Shown here: piece by piece, positions 1 through 5,476 of the stretch
Layout: the number at the start of each line of letters is the position of its first letter
How positions within the stretch are numbered: the first letter of the stretch is position 1
Source of the DNA: an uncultured Ruminococcus sp.
GTDB taxonomy: Bacteria; Bacillota; Clostridia; Oscillospirales; Ruminococcaceae
Assembly (NCBI GenBank): GCA_900319195.1
Contig: ONNL01000183.1
Location: 1-6,541 of the forward strand
Length of the DNA: 6,541 bases
Direction: 5' to 3'
The notes under the pieces: generated by a model
Database searches by the model: none
What the model was told of the DNA's origin: nothing
What the model saw: only the letters and a program-made list of their open reading frames with translations
Program-made: the position numbers and the translations under genes

Positions 1-7
1 CCTCCTT
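1..7 (-). promoter_or_regulatory. Shine-Dalgarno of a divergent gene lying off the left edge
   Basis: The reverse complement of the first seven bases reads AAGGAGG, a near-perfect Shine-Dalgarno. It points left, so a minus-strand gene probably starts a few bases outside the window. In many Bacillota the ribosomal protein L28 gene (rpmB) lies divergently upstream of yloU-fakA, which makes rpmB the natural guess. No coding sequence of that gene is visible here. Confidence 0.4.
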
Positions 8-52
8 GTTCGCGGTGCAGAAAAATAATCGGCAAATCTTTCTCCGCGTCCC

Positions 53-68
53 TTGATATTTCTATCAA
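53..68. repeat. Inverted repeat over the -35 box, possible operator
   Basis: TTGATA (53-58) and TATCAA (63-68) are perfect complements around the 4-nt centre TTTC. The left arm is exactly the -35 box of the yloU-fakA promoter, so a dimeric regulator bound here would compete with RNA polymerase. I cannot assign it to a regulator. The arms are short and AT-rich, so chance is a real alternative. Confidence 0.35.
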
Positions 69-81
69 TATATGTTATAAT
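53..81 (+). promoter_or_regulatory. Sigma-A promoter of the yloU-fakA unit
   Basis: TTGATA at 53-58 is the -35 box and TATAAT at 76-81 the -10 box, with a 17-nt spacer. TG at 73-74 gives an extended -10 (TGTTATAAT). Transcription should begin near 88, leaving a leader of about 25 nt that carries the AGGAGG ribosome site at 101-106. The -35 box is also the left arm of a small inverted repeat. Confidence 0.85.
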
Positions 82-113
82 GATATATATGTATTTTAAA
101 AGGAGGGCTTTGT

Positions 114-473
114 ATGGTTACAGTTGAAAATCATATCGGAAAAATTTCGGTATCTGAAAAATATCTCATAGATATAGTTAAGCACACCGTCGATAACTGC
201 TTTGGAGTTGCAGGAGTTTGCAGCACAACAGCTTTCGGCTCCGCACTTTCAGCTTTGACTCATGAAAGGGCTTTCAGAAAGAACAGAGGCGTTACTATCC
301 GCACCGATAAGGACGGCGGTCTTATAATTGACCTGCACATAAAAGTGACCTACGGTACAAACATTACCGCCGCCGTTGACAGCATTATACACAAGGTCAC
401 CTTCTCTGTCGTTGAATCGAGCGGAGTTGAGGTGCATAAGGTCAACGTCTATGTTGACGATATGAGCGTTTGA
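114..473 (+). CDS. yloU: Asp23/Gls24 family protein (YloU-type)
   Basis: A 119-residue cytoplasmic protein of the Asp23/Gls24 family (formerly DUF322). The family pattern is visible: an N-terminal GKI-S-S-E segment (residues 9-15), the Gly-Val-Ala-Gly-Val turn at 31-35, the core strand DLHIKVTYGTNI at 73-84, and a C-terminal VNVYVDD strand at 110-116. The length is normal for the single-domain YloU subgroup. The ATG follows AGGAGG (101-106) with a 7-nt gap, so the start is secure. Family members are linked to the cell envelope and alkaline stress. Their biochemical role is unclear, and the steady pairing with fakA suggests a link to fatty-acid or membrane metabolism. The stop lies 36 nt before the fakA start on the same strand, so the two are probably co-transcribed. 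Confidence 0.9.
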   Translation: MVTVENHIGKISVSEKYLIDIVKHTVDNCFGVAGVCSTTAFGSALSALTHERAFRKNRGVTIRTDKDGGLIIDLHIKVTYGTNITAAVDSIIHKVTFSVVESSGVEVHKVNVYVDDMSV

Positions 474-482
474 ACGTTTGAA
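467..482 (+). repeat. 8-bp tandem duplication across the yloU stop codon
   Basis: CGTTTGAA occurs twice head to tail at 467-474 and 475-482, followed by a degenerate third copy, CATTTGTT, at 483-490. The first copy contains the TGA stop of yloU. It is probably a replication-slippage duplication in the yloU-fakA spacer, with no evident function. Confidence 0.6.
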
Positions 483-509
483 CATTTGTTATATTAGGAG
501 GAATTGTCT

Positions 510-2168
510 GTGATAAGCGGAGATATGCTCAGAAATGCCATAATTTCTGCGGCGGTGACTATTGCTAACCGCAAGCGTGAGGTGGATGAGCTGAATGTTT
601 ATCCTGTCCCCGACGGAGATACGGGTACAAATATGTCAATGACGATAGGTAATTCTGTCGCAGAGCTGAAAAGGCTCGATAAAAATACAACGGCTTCTAT
701 GGTCGCGTCCACTGCCGCTTCCGCATTTTTAAGGGGAGCAAGAGGCAACTCGGGCGTTATACTCTCACTTATTTTCCGCGGCTTCGCAAAGGGACTTTCG
801 GGCTGCACGAGCGCTAAGTGCTCTGACTTTGCAAAGGCTCTCGATTACGGCGTAGAAGCTGCTTACAAGGCTGTAATGAAGCCTGTTGAGGGTACTATTC
901 TCACTGTCGTAAAGGCTGCCGCTAAAAAGGCGGAGGAAATGGCTGTCTCGACAAGTGATGATGTCATTTTCTGGTCTGAGATATGCGACGAGGCAGAGGC
1001 TACACTTGCAAGGACCACCGATATGCTCCCTCAGCTCAAAAAGGCAGGGGTAGTTGACGCAGGCGGCAAGGGACTTACTATAATTTTCCGCGCTATGACC
1101 GACGTTTTCAAGGGCGGAAAGATAGCCGTCGAGACCGAGCCTGCACAGCATACCGACTCGGGAAATGATTCGTTCAGAACGGCTGTCAGTGAGTATGACG
1201 ACGAGATAAACTATACATACTGCACCGAATTCATGGTCGAGAAGAGCGAGAATTGTCCCGATGTATTCAAGCTCAGAGCTTACCTCGAGACTATCGGAGA
1301 CTGCGTTGTCGTTGTTGACGACGAGCAGATAATCAAGGTGCACGTCCACACGGACAATCCCGGAAAGGCTATACAGAAGGCTCTGGAGTTCGGTCACTTC
1401 ATCAACGACCCCAAGCCGAAGATAGAGAATATGCGTATCCAGCACGAGAACAAGGTCAAGGAGGCTGATACTGCTGATAAGGCGGGATTTGTCCCTGCCG
1501 AGCCTGAGAAGCCGTTCGGCTTCGTAGCTGTTGCGGCAGGTCACGGTATCGAGGCAATGTTCATGGACCTCGGCGCAGATGTCGTAGTACAGGGCGGTCA
1601 GACTATGAACCCGTCTACAGACGATATTCTCCGCGCGATACTCTCAACACCTGCACATACGGTATTCGTGCTCCCGAACAATAAAAACATCATCATGTCC
1701 GCTGAGCAGGCTGTGAAGCTCACCGACCGCAAGGTCTGCGTGCTCCAGACAAGGACTATACCGCAGGGCATTGCCGCTATGCTCGCATTTGACGCGGACG
1801 AGGGACTTGCAGAGAACAGGCTCAGAATGACAAAGGCATTCGAGAAGGTCTCAACGGGACTCGTTACCTTTGCGGCAAGGGACTCAGACTTCAACGGTCA
1901 TCAGATAAAAGAGGGCGAGATACTTGCTCTCGATAACGGAAAGCTCTCGTTCACCGAGAAGGACATCAACAAGGCGACGGTCAAGCTCGTGCGCCGACTT
2001 GCAAAGGGCGATGTGAGCTATGTCACGCTCATCTATGGTGCAGATGTCACCGAGGAGAACGCAGAACAGGTCAAGCAGACTGTCCAGTCCAAGCTTGGCG
2101 ACAAGATAGAGGTAATGCTCGTGAACGGCGGTCAGCCGGTTTACTACTACATCATCTCGGTAGAATAA
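510..2168 (+). CDS. fakA: Fatty acid kinase subunit FakA (DhaL/DAK2 domain, YloV)
   Basis: FakA phosphorylates fatty acids carried by a FakB (DegV-family) protein to acyl phosphates for phospholipid synthesis; no fakB lies in this window. The 552-residue protein has the usual length and three-part layout. The N-terminal DhaL-type kinase domain (about 1-200) carries NVYPVPDGDTGTN (29-41), whose aspartates bind Mg-ATP in this family, then RGARGNSG (75-82) and VDAGGKG (182-188). In the middle domain, Cys238 of YTYCTEF and His278/His280 of VHVHTDNPG fit the zinc site reported for Staphylococcus aureus FakA. The C-terminal DegV-like domain (about 335-552) includes QGGQTMNPSTDD and VLPNNKN. I start at GTG 510, 8 nt after AGGAGG (496-501). 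An in-frame TTG at 504 lies only 2 nt from that site and is unlikely. No defect is visible. Confidence 0.95.
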   Translation: MISGDMLRNAIISAAVTIANRKREVDELNVYPVPDGDTGTNMSMTIGNSVAELKRLDKNTTASMVASTAASAFLRGARGNSGVILSLIFRGFAKGLSGCTSAKCSDFAKALDYGVEAAYKAVMKPVEGTILTVVKAAAKKAEEMAVSTSDDVIFWSEICDEAEATLARTTDMLPQLKKAGVVDAGGKGLTIIFRAMTDVFKGGKIAVETEPAQHTDSGNDSFRTAVSEYDDEINYTYCTEFMVEKSENCPDVFKLRAYLETIGDCVVVVDDEQIIKVHVHTDNPGKAIQKALEFGHFINDPKPKIENMRIQHENKVKEADTADKAGFVPAEPEKPFGFVAVAAGHGIEAMFMDLGADVVVQGGQTMNPSTDDILRAILSTPAHTVFVLPNNKNIIMSAEQAVKLTDRKVCVLQTRTIPQGIAAMLAFDADEGLAENRLRMTKAFEKVSTGLVTFAARDSDFNGHQIKEGEILALDNGKLSFTEKDINKATVKLVRRLAKGDVSYVTLIYGADVTEENAEQVKQTVQSKLGDKIEVMLVNGGQPVYYYIISVE

Positions 2169-2187
2169 GAAACATGAACAGCTCCAT

Positions 2188-2224
2188 AAAACAAAAATCG
2201 GGACACCCTCGGGTGTCCCGTTCT
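2188..2224. terminator. Bidirectional intrinsic terminator between convergent fakA and ppiB
   Basis: CGGGACACC (2199-2207) pairs with GGTGTCCCG (2212-2220) around a CTCG loop; the flanking C and G could extend the stem. Read on the minus strand, the hairpin is followed by ATTTTTGTTTT, a strong T-tract, and it begins 6 nt after the cyclophilin stop. On the plus strand the tract (TTCTCATTATT) is poorer, so termination after fakA may be weaker. It serves two convergent units. Confidence 0.9.
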
Positions 2225-2226
2225 CA

Positions 2227-2697
2227 TTATTCAATAGTCACTTTTTTCATAACAACAGGCTGGAGCGGCTTATCGTTGTAATCGGTAGCAACCTCTGCTA
2301 TCTCGTCAACGACCTCAATGCCCTCAACGACCTTGCCGAATGCGGCATACTGTCCGTCGAGATGAGGAGCGTCCTCGTGCATGATGAAGAACTGTGAGCC
2401 TGCGGAATCGGGTCTCATCGAGCGAGCCATTGAGATAACTCCGCGTGTGTGCTTGAGGTCATTCTTCACGCCGTTCGACGAAAATTCTCCCTTGATGTTC
2501 CAGCCGGGACCGCCCATTCCTGTACCCTCGGGGTCGCCGCCCTGTATCATGAAGCCCGGGATTATCCTGTGGAATGTAAGACCGTCATAGAAGCCCTGCT
2601 TCACGAGCTTCTCGAAGTTCTCGCACGTAATAGGTGCAGTCTCGGGATAGAGCTCGATCTTGATCTTTTTTCCGTTTGCCATTTCAATAACTACCAT
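2227..2697 (-). CDS. ppiB: Cyclophilin-type peptidyl-prolyl cis-trans isomerase
   Basis: Catalyses cis-trans isomerisation of Xaa-Pro bonds and helps proteins fold. The 156 residues form one cyclophilin domain with no signal peptide or lipobox, so it should act in the cytoplasm. Visible signatures are FHRIIPGFMIQGGDP (42-56) with catalytic Arg44 and Gln52, the MGGPGWNIKGEF segment (61-72), GSQFFI (100-105), and HLDGQYAAFGKV (112-123). His112 sits where human cyclophilin A has the cyclosporin-contacting Trp, so reduced cyclosporin binding is expected, as in other bacterial forms. The ATG is preceded by GGAGGA (2705-2710, minus strand) with a 7-nt gap. It is the last gene of the minus-strand unit, 14 nt after the small exported protein, and its ribosome site touches that gene's stop codon. 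A strong terminator follows at once. Confidence 0.95.
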   Translation of the reverse strand: MVVIEMANGKKIKIELYPETAPITCENFEKLVKQGFYDGLTFHRIIPGFMIQGGDPEGTGMGGPGWNIKGEFSSNGVKNDLKHTRGVISMARSMRPDSAGSQFFIMHEDAPHLDGQYAAFGKVVEGIEVVDEIAEVATDYNDKPLQPVVMKKVTIE

Positions 2698-2711
2698 TTG
2701 TTTTTCCTCCG

Positions 2712-3167
2712 TTAAAATACTATTTGATTTTCCTGTAGAATATCATTATTCGCATCAGCATAGCCGTTTTCGCCGCCCTGTGCAGTCGGGTCTGAGGCGC
2801 CTTCCTTTGCCGCCTTCTGCTCGTTGTACGCCTCGAGTATCGACTTCTTTGCGGTAGTCTCCTCAACAGGCTCCATCGTCTCGCCCTCTGGAAGCGGCGG
2901 AACAGTACCTACAACTCTGCCGATAAGGTCTGTCACGACCTCAGCAGTCGGCAATGTAACATCTCCCGAAGCCTCCTCGGAGGCAGCTTCCGCATAAGTC
3001 GCCGTAATGCCCGTAAGTCCTGCAACGATAGTAATATCAGGCGTTTGATTTTTACGATTTCTCATATTTGTTTCCTGAATACTCTTTGCACATGACTTTT
3101 CTGCCATAATGACAAGCATTGCAGCAAAAAACGCAAGTATTAATGCTATTACTCTGCGATTATTCAT
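2712..3167 (-). CDS. Small exported or membrane-anchored protein, family unknown
   Basis: I do not recognise this 151-residue protein. It starts with a positive MNNRR, then a hydrophobic helix at about 6-22 (VIALILAFFAAMLVIMA), so it is either N-terminally anchored or secreted. Cys26 is not in a lipobox, so lipid attachment is unlikely. The rest (about 30-151) should face outward. It is acidic, rich in Ala, Glu, Thr and Gly, and has a Pro-Glu-Thr stretch near 89-105 that looks disordered; it has no clear catalytic motif. The gene sits 12 nt after the esterase stop and 14 nt before the cyclophilin start, so all three are probably on one transcript. The ribosome site is a modest AGAGG overlapping the esterase stop. 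Codon use resembles its neighbours, and the tight spacing argues that it is real. Confidence 0.75.
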   Translation of the reverse strand: MNNRRVIALILAFFAAMLVIMAEKSCAKSIQETNMRNRKNQTPDITIVAGLTGITATYAEAASEEASGDVTLPTAEVVTDLIGRVVGTVPPLPEGETMEPVEETTAKKSILEAYNEQKAAKEGASDPTAQGGENGYADANNDILQENQIVF

Positions 3168-3179
3168 ATTATCTGCCTC

Positions 3180-4898
3180 TTAACCTATTTTTTCAATGTT
3201 CAGCTTCTGTATCGCCACATTGCCCGAAGCTGTACCCACCTGAAGAACGAAGTCGGCATTTCTGTCCGTTTCATCGCAGGTGAACTCCTCCGAGAATGAA
3301 GTTGTATTGCCTGTGCATTCGATAGTGCTGCTGAAATAAACAGCCGATTTGTCACTGCTTCTGATAATGACGGGGAAGGTCATTCCCGAAGCTGCCGCAC
3401 AATCGAAGGTCACTCTGTATTTTCCGCCTTTTCTGAGGTCAACGCCCGAGGCTATACCCTCTGCGTCCTCTGCGGAAGCTCCCGTGGTCATCACATTCAT
3501 CCAGAAGGACCTGTCATACTCGTTGAAGTACGGGTATATGCTCACCTTGGAATCAGGGTCGGTGCTGAGCGAGAACTCAACATTTGCCGCGACGTTAAGA
3601 CCTATCTGGTCGGAATACTTTCCCGTAACCTGACAAATCTTGTCCGCGAGGACAGCCGCGCTCTTCTGCTGAGTAACAGCCGACGGATGCCAGTCACAGC
3701 CGTAGCCGTCCGAAGCACTCTGCGTAGCACACTGATAGCAGGTTATCTTTGTATCGCCCGTGTCGCTGACGAATTCGTCCACAGCCTTTTCAAGATACGG
3801 ATAGAGCGTCTCGCCGCCCATTGTACCGAATGTGCATATTATGTAGGAATCGGGATTGAGCGTCCTTATCTGCTTGAGGAACTCCACATACTTCTCCTGA
3901 TACTCGGGACCGCGCGTCTCGACATCGGTCGATGTGTATGAGGAATCATTCGTGCCGAGGTTTATGACAATGACATTGCTCTTGTGCGATTCAAAGTCCC
4001 ACGGAGTATCATATCCGAACTGCTGTCCGACGATAGCGTAATTCTTCGGGACGAGCGAGTCCGTGTTTTTCTCGCCTGTTGTATAACCCGACACAACACC
4101 GTAGCCGCTGTAGCTTACTGCGCTGTAATCCGCGCCGAGCTTTTCTGCCGTGAGGTACGCATACGACTTCATGAAGTTCTCGGTGCCCGTGCTGAACTGC
4201 TCGCCGTTAGACTTGCCCTCAACACCGTAGCCGCAGGTGATAGAGTCACCGATGAACTCGATAGTCATGTCCTTTTTCTCGGTCGGCGATACGGGAACAG
4301 TGCAGTCGGAATTGACCTTTATCCCCGAAACACCGACGGTGCCGTTGTTTGCTTCCGAGAGGTGTATGACCTTTATCCTTGCCGTTCTCGGCTCTGTACC
4401 GCTGAACAGCTCCACGGTCTTGCTCTTTACCGACATGAGCTCGTCAACGACTATCTCATCGTCAACAATTACAGCATATCTCGGCTTGTATCTGTCCTCA
4501 CTGTTGATGTTCTCGTCACCAAGAATGGTTATCTCAGCAGACTTAGCGTCGTTCACGACAAACTCAACAGCCGCACCGCTCTGAACGAGCCACGGGACAT
4601 TGTCCTTCACGCAGTTTCTTCCTATATAGCGTACATTTTCTTCCGTTGCAGGAACTGTTGTCTCAATGAAATCGCCCGTATTCACAAAGCTCTTTCTCAT
4701 CTCAACGAGGTCAAAAACATTCACCTTACCGTCATTGTTCAAGTCCTGTCCCTCCGTTAATGACGCTCCGCCTATGAGCGCCTCATTCAGTCCTCTAAGC
4801 TCTGATACCGAATACTGCTTAGCCGCGTTTGCAGCAGTGCATATCACTGCCATGCCTATCGAAGCAGCCGCAACAGCAGCTATGACCTTTTTCTTCAT
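3180..4898 (-). CDS. Secreted CE2-type SGNH acetyl esterase with N-terminal half dockerin
   Basis: Probably an extracellular esterase that removes acetyl groups from xylan or other hemicellulose (carbohydrate esterase family 2). Layout of the 572 residues: signal peptide 1-25 (MKKK, Ala-rich core, cut after Ala-Asn-Ala); one dockerin-type calcium loop, DLNNDGKVNVFDL at 52-64, followed by its helix; a CE2-like N-terminal beta domain at about 87-205; the SGNH hydrolase at about 210-428; and a beta-sandwich at about 434-572 resembling CBM4/9-type sugar-binding domains. Catalytic blocks are GDSITCGYG (nucleophile Ser219), YSGYG (263-267), GTND (315-318) and DWHP (Asp402, His404). I chose ATG 4898, preceded by AAAGGA at a long 12-nt gap, because it opens a classic signal peptide. 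A TTG 21 nt upstream is in frame but lacks a well-placed ribosome site. It is first in a three-gene unit. Substrate is inferred from family only. Confidence 0.9.
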   Translation of the reverse strand: MKKKVIAAVAAASIGMAVICTAANAAKQYSVSELRGLNEALIGGASLTEGQDLNNDGKVNVFDLVEMRKSFVNTGDFIETTVPATEENVRYIGRNCVKDNVPWLVQSGAAVEFVVNDAKSAEITILGDENINSEDRYKPRYAVIVDDEIVVDELMSVKSKTVELFSGTEPRTARIKVIHLSEANNGTVGVSGIKVNSDCTVPVSPTEKKDMTIEFIGDSITCGYGVEGKSNGEQFSTGTENFMKSYAYLTAEKLGADYSAVSYSGYGVVSGYTTGEKNTDSLVPKNYAIVGQQFGYDTPWDFESHKSNVIVINLGTNDSSYTSTDVETRGPEYQEKYVEFLKQIRTLNPDSYIICTFGTMGGETLYPYLEKAVDEFVSDTGDTKITCYQCATQSASDGYGCDWHPSAVTQQKSAAVLADKICQVTGKYSDQIGLNVAANVEFSLSTDPDSKVSIYPYFNEYDRSFWMNVMTTGASAEDAEGIASGVDLRKGGKYRVTFDCAAASGMTFPVIIRSSDKSAVYFSSTIECTGNTTSFSEEFTCDETDRNADFVLQVGTASGNVAIQKLNIEKIG

Positions 4899-4982
4899 TT
4901 CAAGCCAGCGTCCTTTCAAATAAAAATATCAAACTCCTGAACATCACATCTCCGGGGGAAACGTGACACATCATATGAATTC

Positions 4983-5011
4983 ATTATATCCTATTTTCCG
5001 AAAGTTGTCAA
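4983..5011 (-). promoter_or_regulatory. Perfect-consensus sigma-A promoter of the esterase operon
   Basis: On the minus strand TTGACA (5006-5011) and TATAAT (4983-4988) are separated by exactly 17 nt. Transcription should start near 4976, giving a leader of about 78 nt before the esterase ATG. The 10-bp palindrome ATGAATTCAT (4975-4984) overlaps the -10 box and start point and could be an operator, though it may be chance. A promoter this close to consensus would be strong unless repressed. Confidence 0.88.
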
Positions 5012-5021
5012 TAGTACAAAA

Positions 5022-5060
5022 TCACAGGCAGCACTGACACACAGCTCACCTGTGAAGCTG
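5022..5060. repeat. Dyad repeats between the divergent -35 boxes
   Basis: TCACAGG (5022-5028) is the exact complement of CCTGTGA (5049-5055). The right arm is itself part of a compact dyad, CAGCTCAC (5042-5049) with GTGAAGCTG (5052-5060), which has a single bulged A. The whole lies in the 50-bp gap between the -35 boxes of the two divergent promoters. It could bind a regulator of both units; no factor can be named. Confidence 0.45.
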
Positions 5061-5061
5061 C

Positions 5062-5090
5062 TTGACTTTTTTCAGAGAATTTATTATAAT
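5062..5090 (+). promoter_or_regulatory. Sigma-A promoter of the small membrane protein gene
   Basis: TTGACT (5062-5067) and TATAAT (5085-5090) are separated by 17 nt, so only one base of the two hexamers departs from consensus. Transcription should begin near 5097, leaving a leader of about 30 nt. It faces away from the esterase promoter, with the two -35 boxes 50 bp apart. Confidence 0.85.
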
Positions 5091-5126
5091 TGATAAAAAA
5101 CAGGTTACAGATTTGAGGTCATGAAA

Positions 5127-5423
5127 ATGGACGCACGTATCGTTAAAGTCATTGCCTACATTCACAGATACAGTTTTTTATACGGATTTATTATAGCACT
5201 GTTTTATCCGTCAACTTATGTTGTTGGCTCCTCTTTGATAATATATGGTATATGGACTATATTAGGCTTTATTTTTAAATGGACACATATATTTTGCTCT
5301 TATCAAAATGCATATCACAAAAAAATGACGCCGAATAATGTTGATTGGAACATGGTCAAAAAAATTGACATATATATCATCTCAAGCTTTTTTATTATAG
5401 TCGGCACAGCCCTTTTTTTCTGA
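5127..5423 (+). CDS. Small three-helix membrane protein, family unknown
   Basis: I do not recognise this 98-residue protein. It is strongly hydrophobic, with likely membrane segments at about 14-31, 33-50 and 80-97. The loop between the second and third (about 51-79) is polar and positive (FKWTHIFCSYQNAYHKKM). No catalytic motif or signal cleavage site is evident, and the chain ends directly after the last helix (GTALFF). I start at ATG 5127, 8 nt after GAGG (5115-5118). The ATG two codons earlier, at 5121, is only 2 nt from that site. The gene is clearly richer in A and T than its neighbours, with frequent TTT, ATA and TAT codons, which suggests foreign origin, although membrane proteins favour such codons anyway. 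It has its own near-consensus promoter, so it is probably expressed. The DinB-like pseudogene follows 53 nt downstream. Confidence 0.7.
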   Translation: MDARIVKVIAYIHRYSFLYGFIIALFYPSTYVVGSSLIIYGIWTILGFIFKWTHIFCSYQNAYHKKMTPNNVDWNMVKKIDIYIISSFFIIVGTALFF

Positions 5424-5450
5424 TTTCAGATCCACTCCTGCAAATCATAA

Positions 5451-5468
5451 ACTCCAATTATAAGGAGT
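5451..5468 (+). promoter_or_regulatory. Ribosome site of the DinB-like pseudogene inside a short inverted repeat
   Basis: AAGGAG at 5462-5467 lies 9 nt before ATG 5477, which shows the pseudogene once had a good start. ACTCC (5451-5455) can pair with GGAGT (5464-5468), and CACTCCT (5433-5439) can pair with AGGAGTG (5463-5469). Two alternative short hairpins could therefore cover the ribosome site. The stems are only 5 and 7 bp, so regulation is doubtful. Confidence 0.4.
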
Positions 5469-5476
5469 GACAAAAT

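Noticed and set aside
765..1544. Long open frame of 259 codons antisense to fakA
   Set aside because: It lies wholly within fakA on the opposite strand, its translation shows no recognisable domain, and fakA matches its family along the whole length. It is a shadow of fakA codon bias.
3087..3095. Lipoprotein attachment at Cys26 of the small exported protein
   Set aside because: The residues before the Cys are Glu-Lys-Ser, not the small and hydrophobic residues a lipobox needs.
3984..4760. Long open frame of 258 codons antisense to the esterase
   Set aside because: It is entirely inside the esterase, whose CE2 motifs are unambiguous on the other strand. No ribosome site or family resemblance was seen.
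4899..4919. TTG 4917-4919 as the esterase start
   Set aside because: It would add seven residues ahead of a typical signal peptide, and the nearest upstream AGGAG is about 14 nt away. The MKKK start at 4898 fits an exported protein better.
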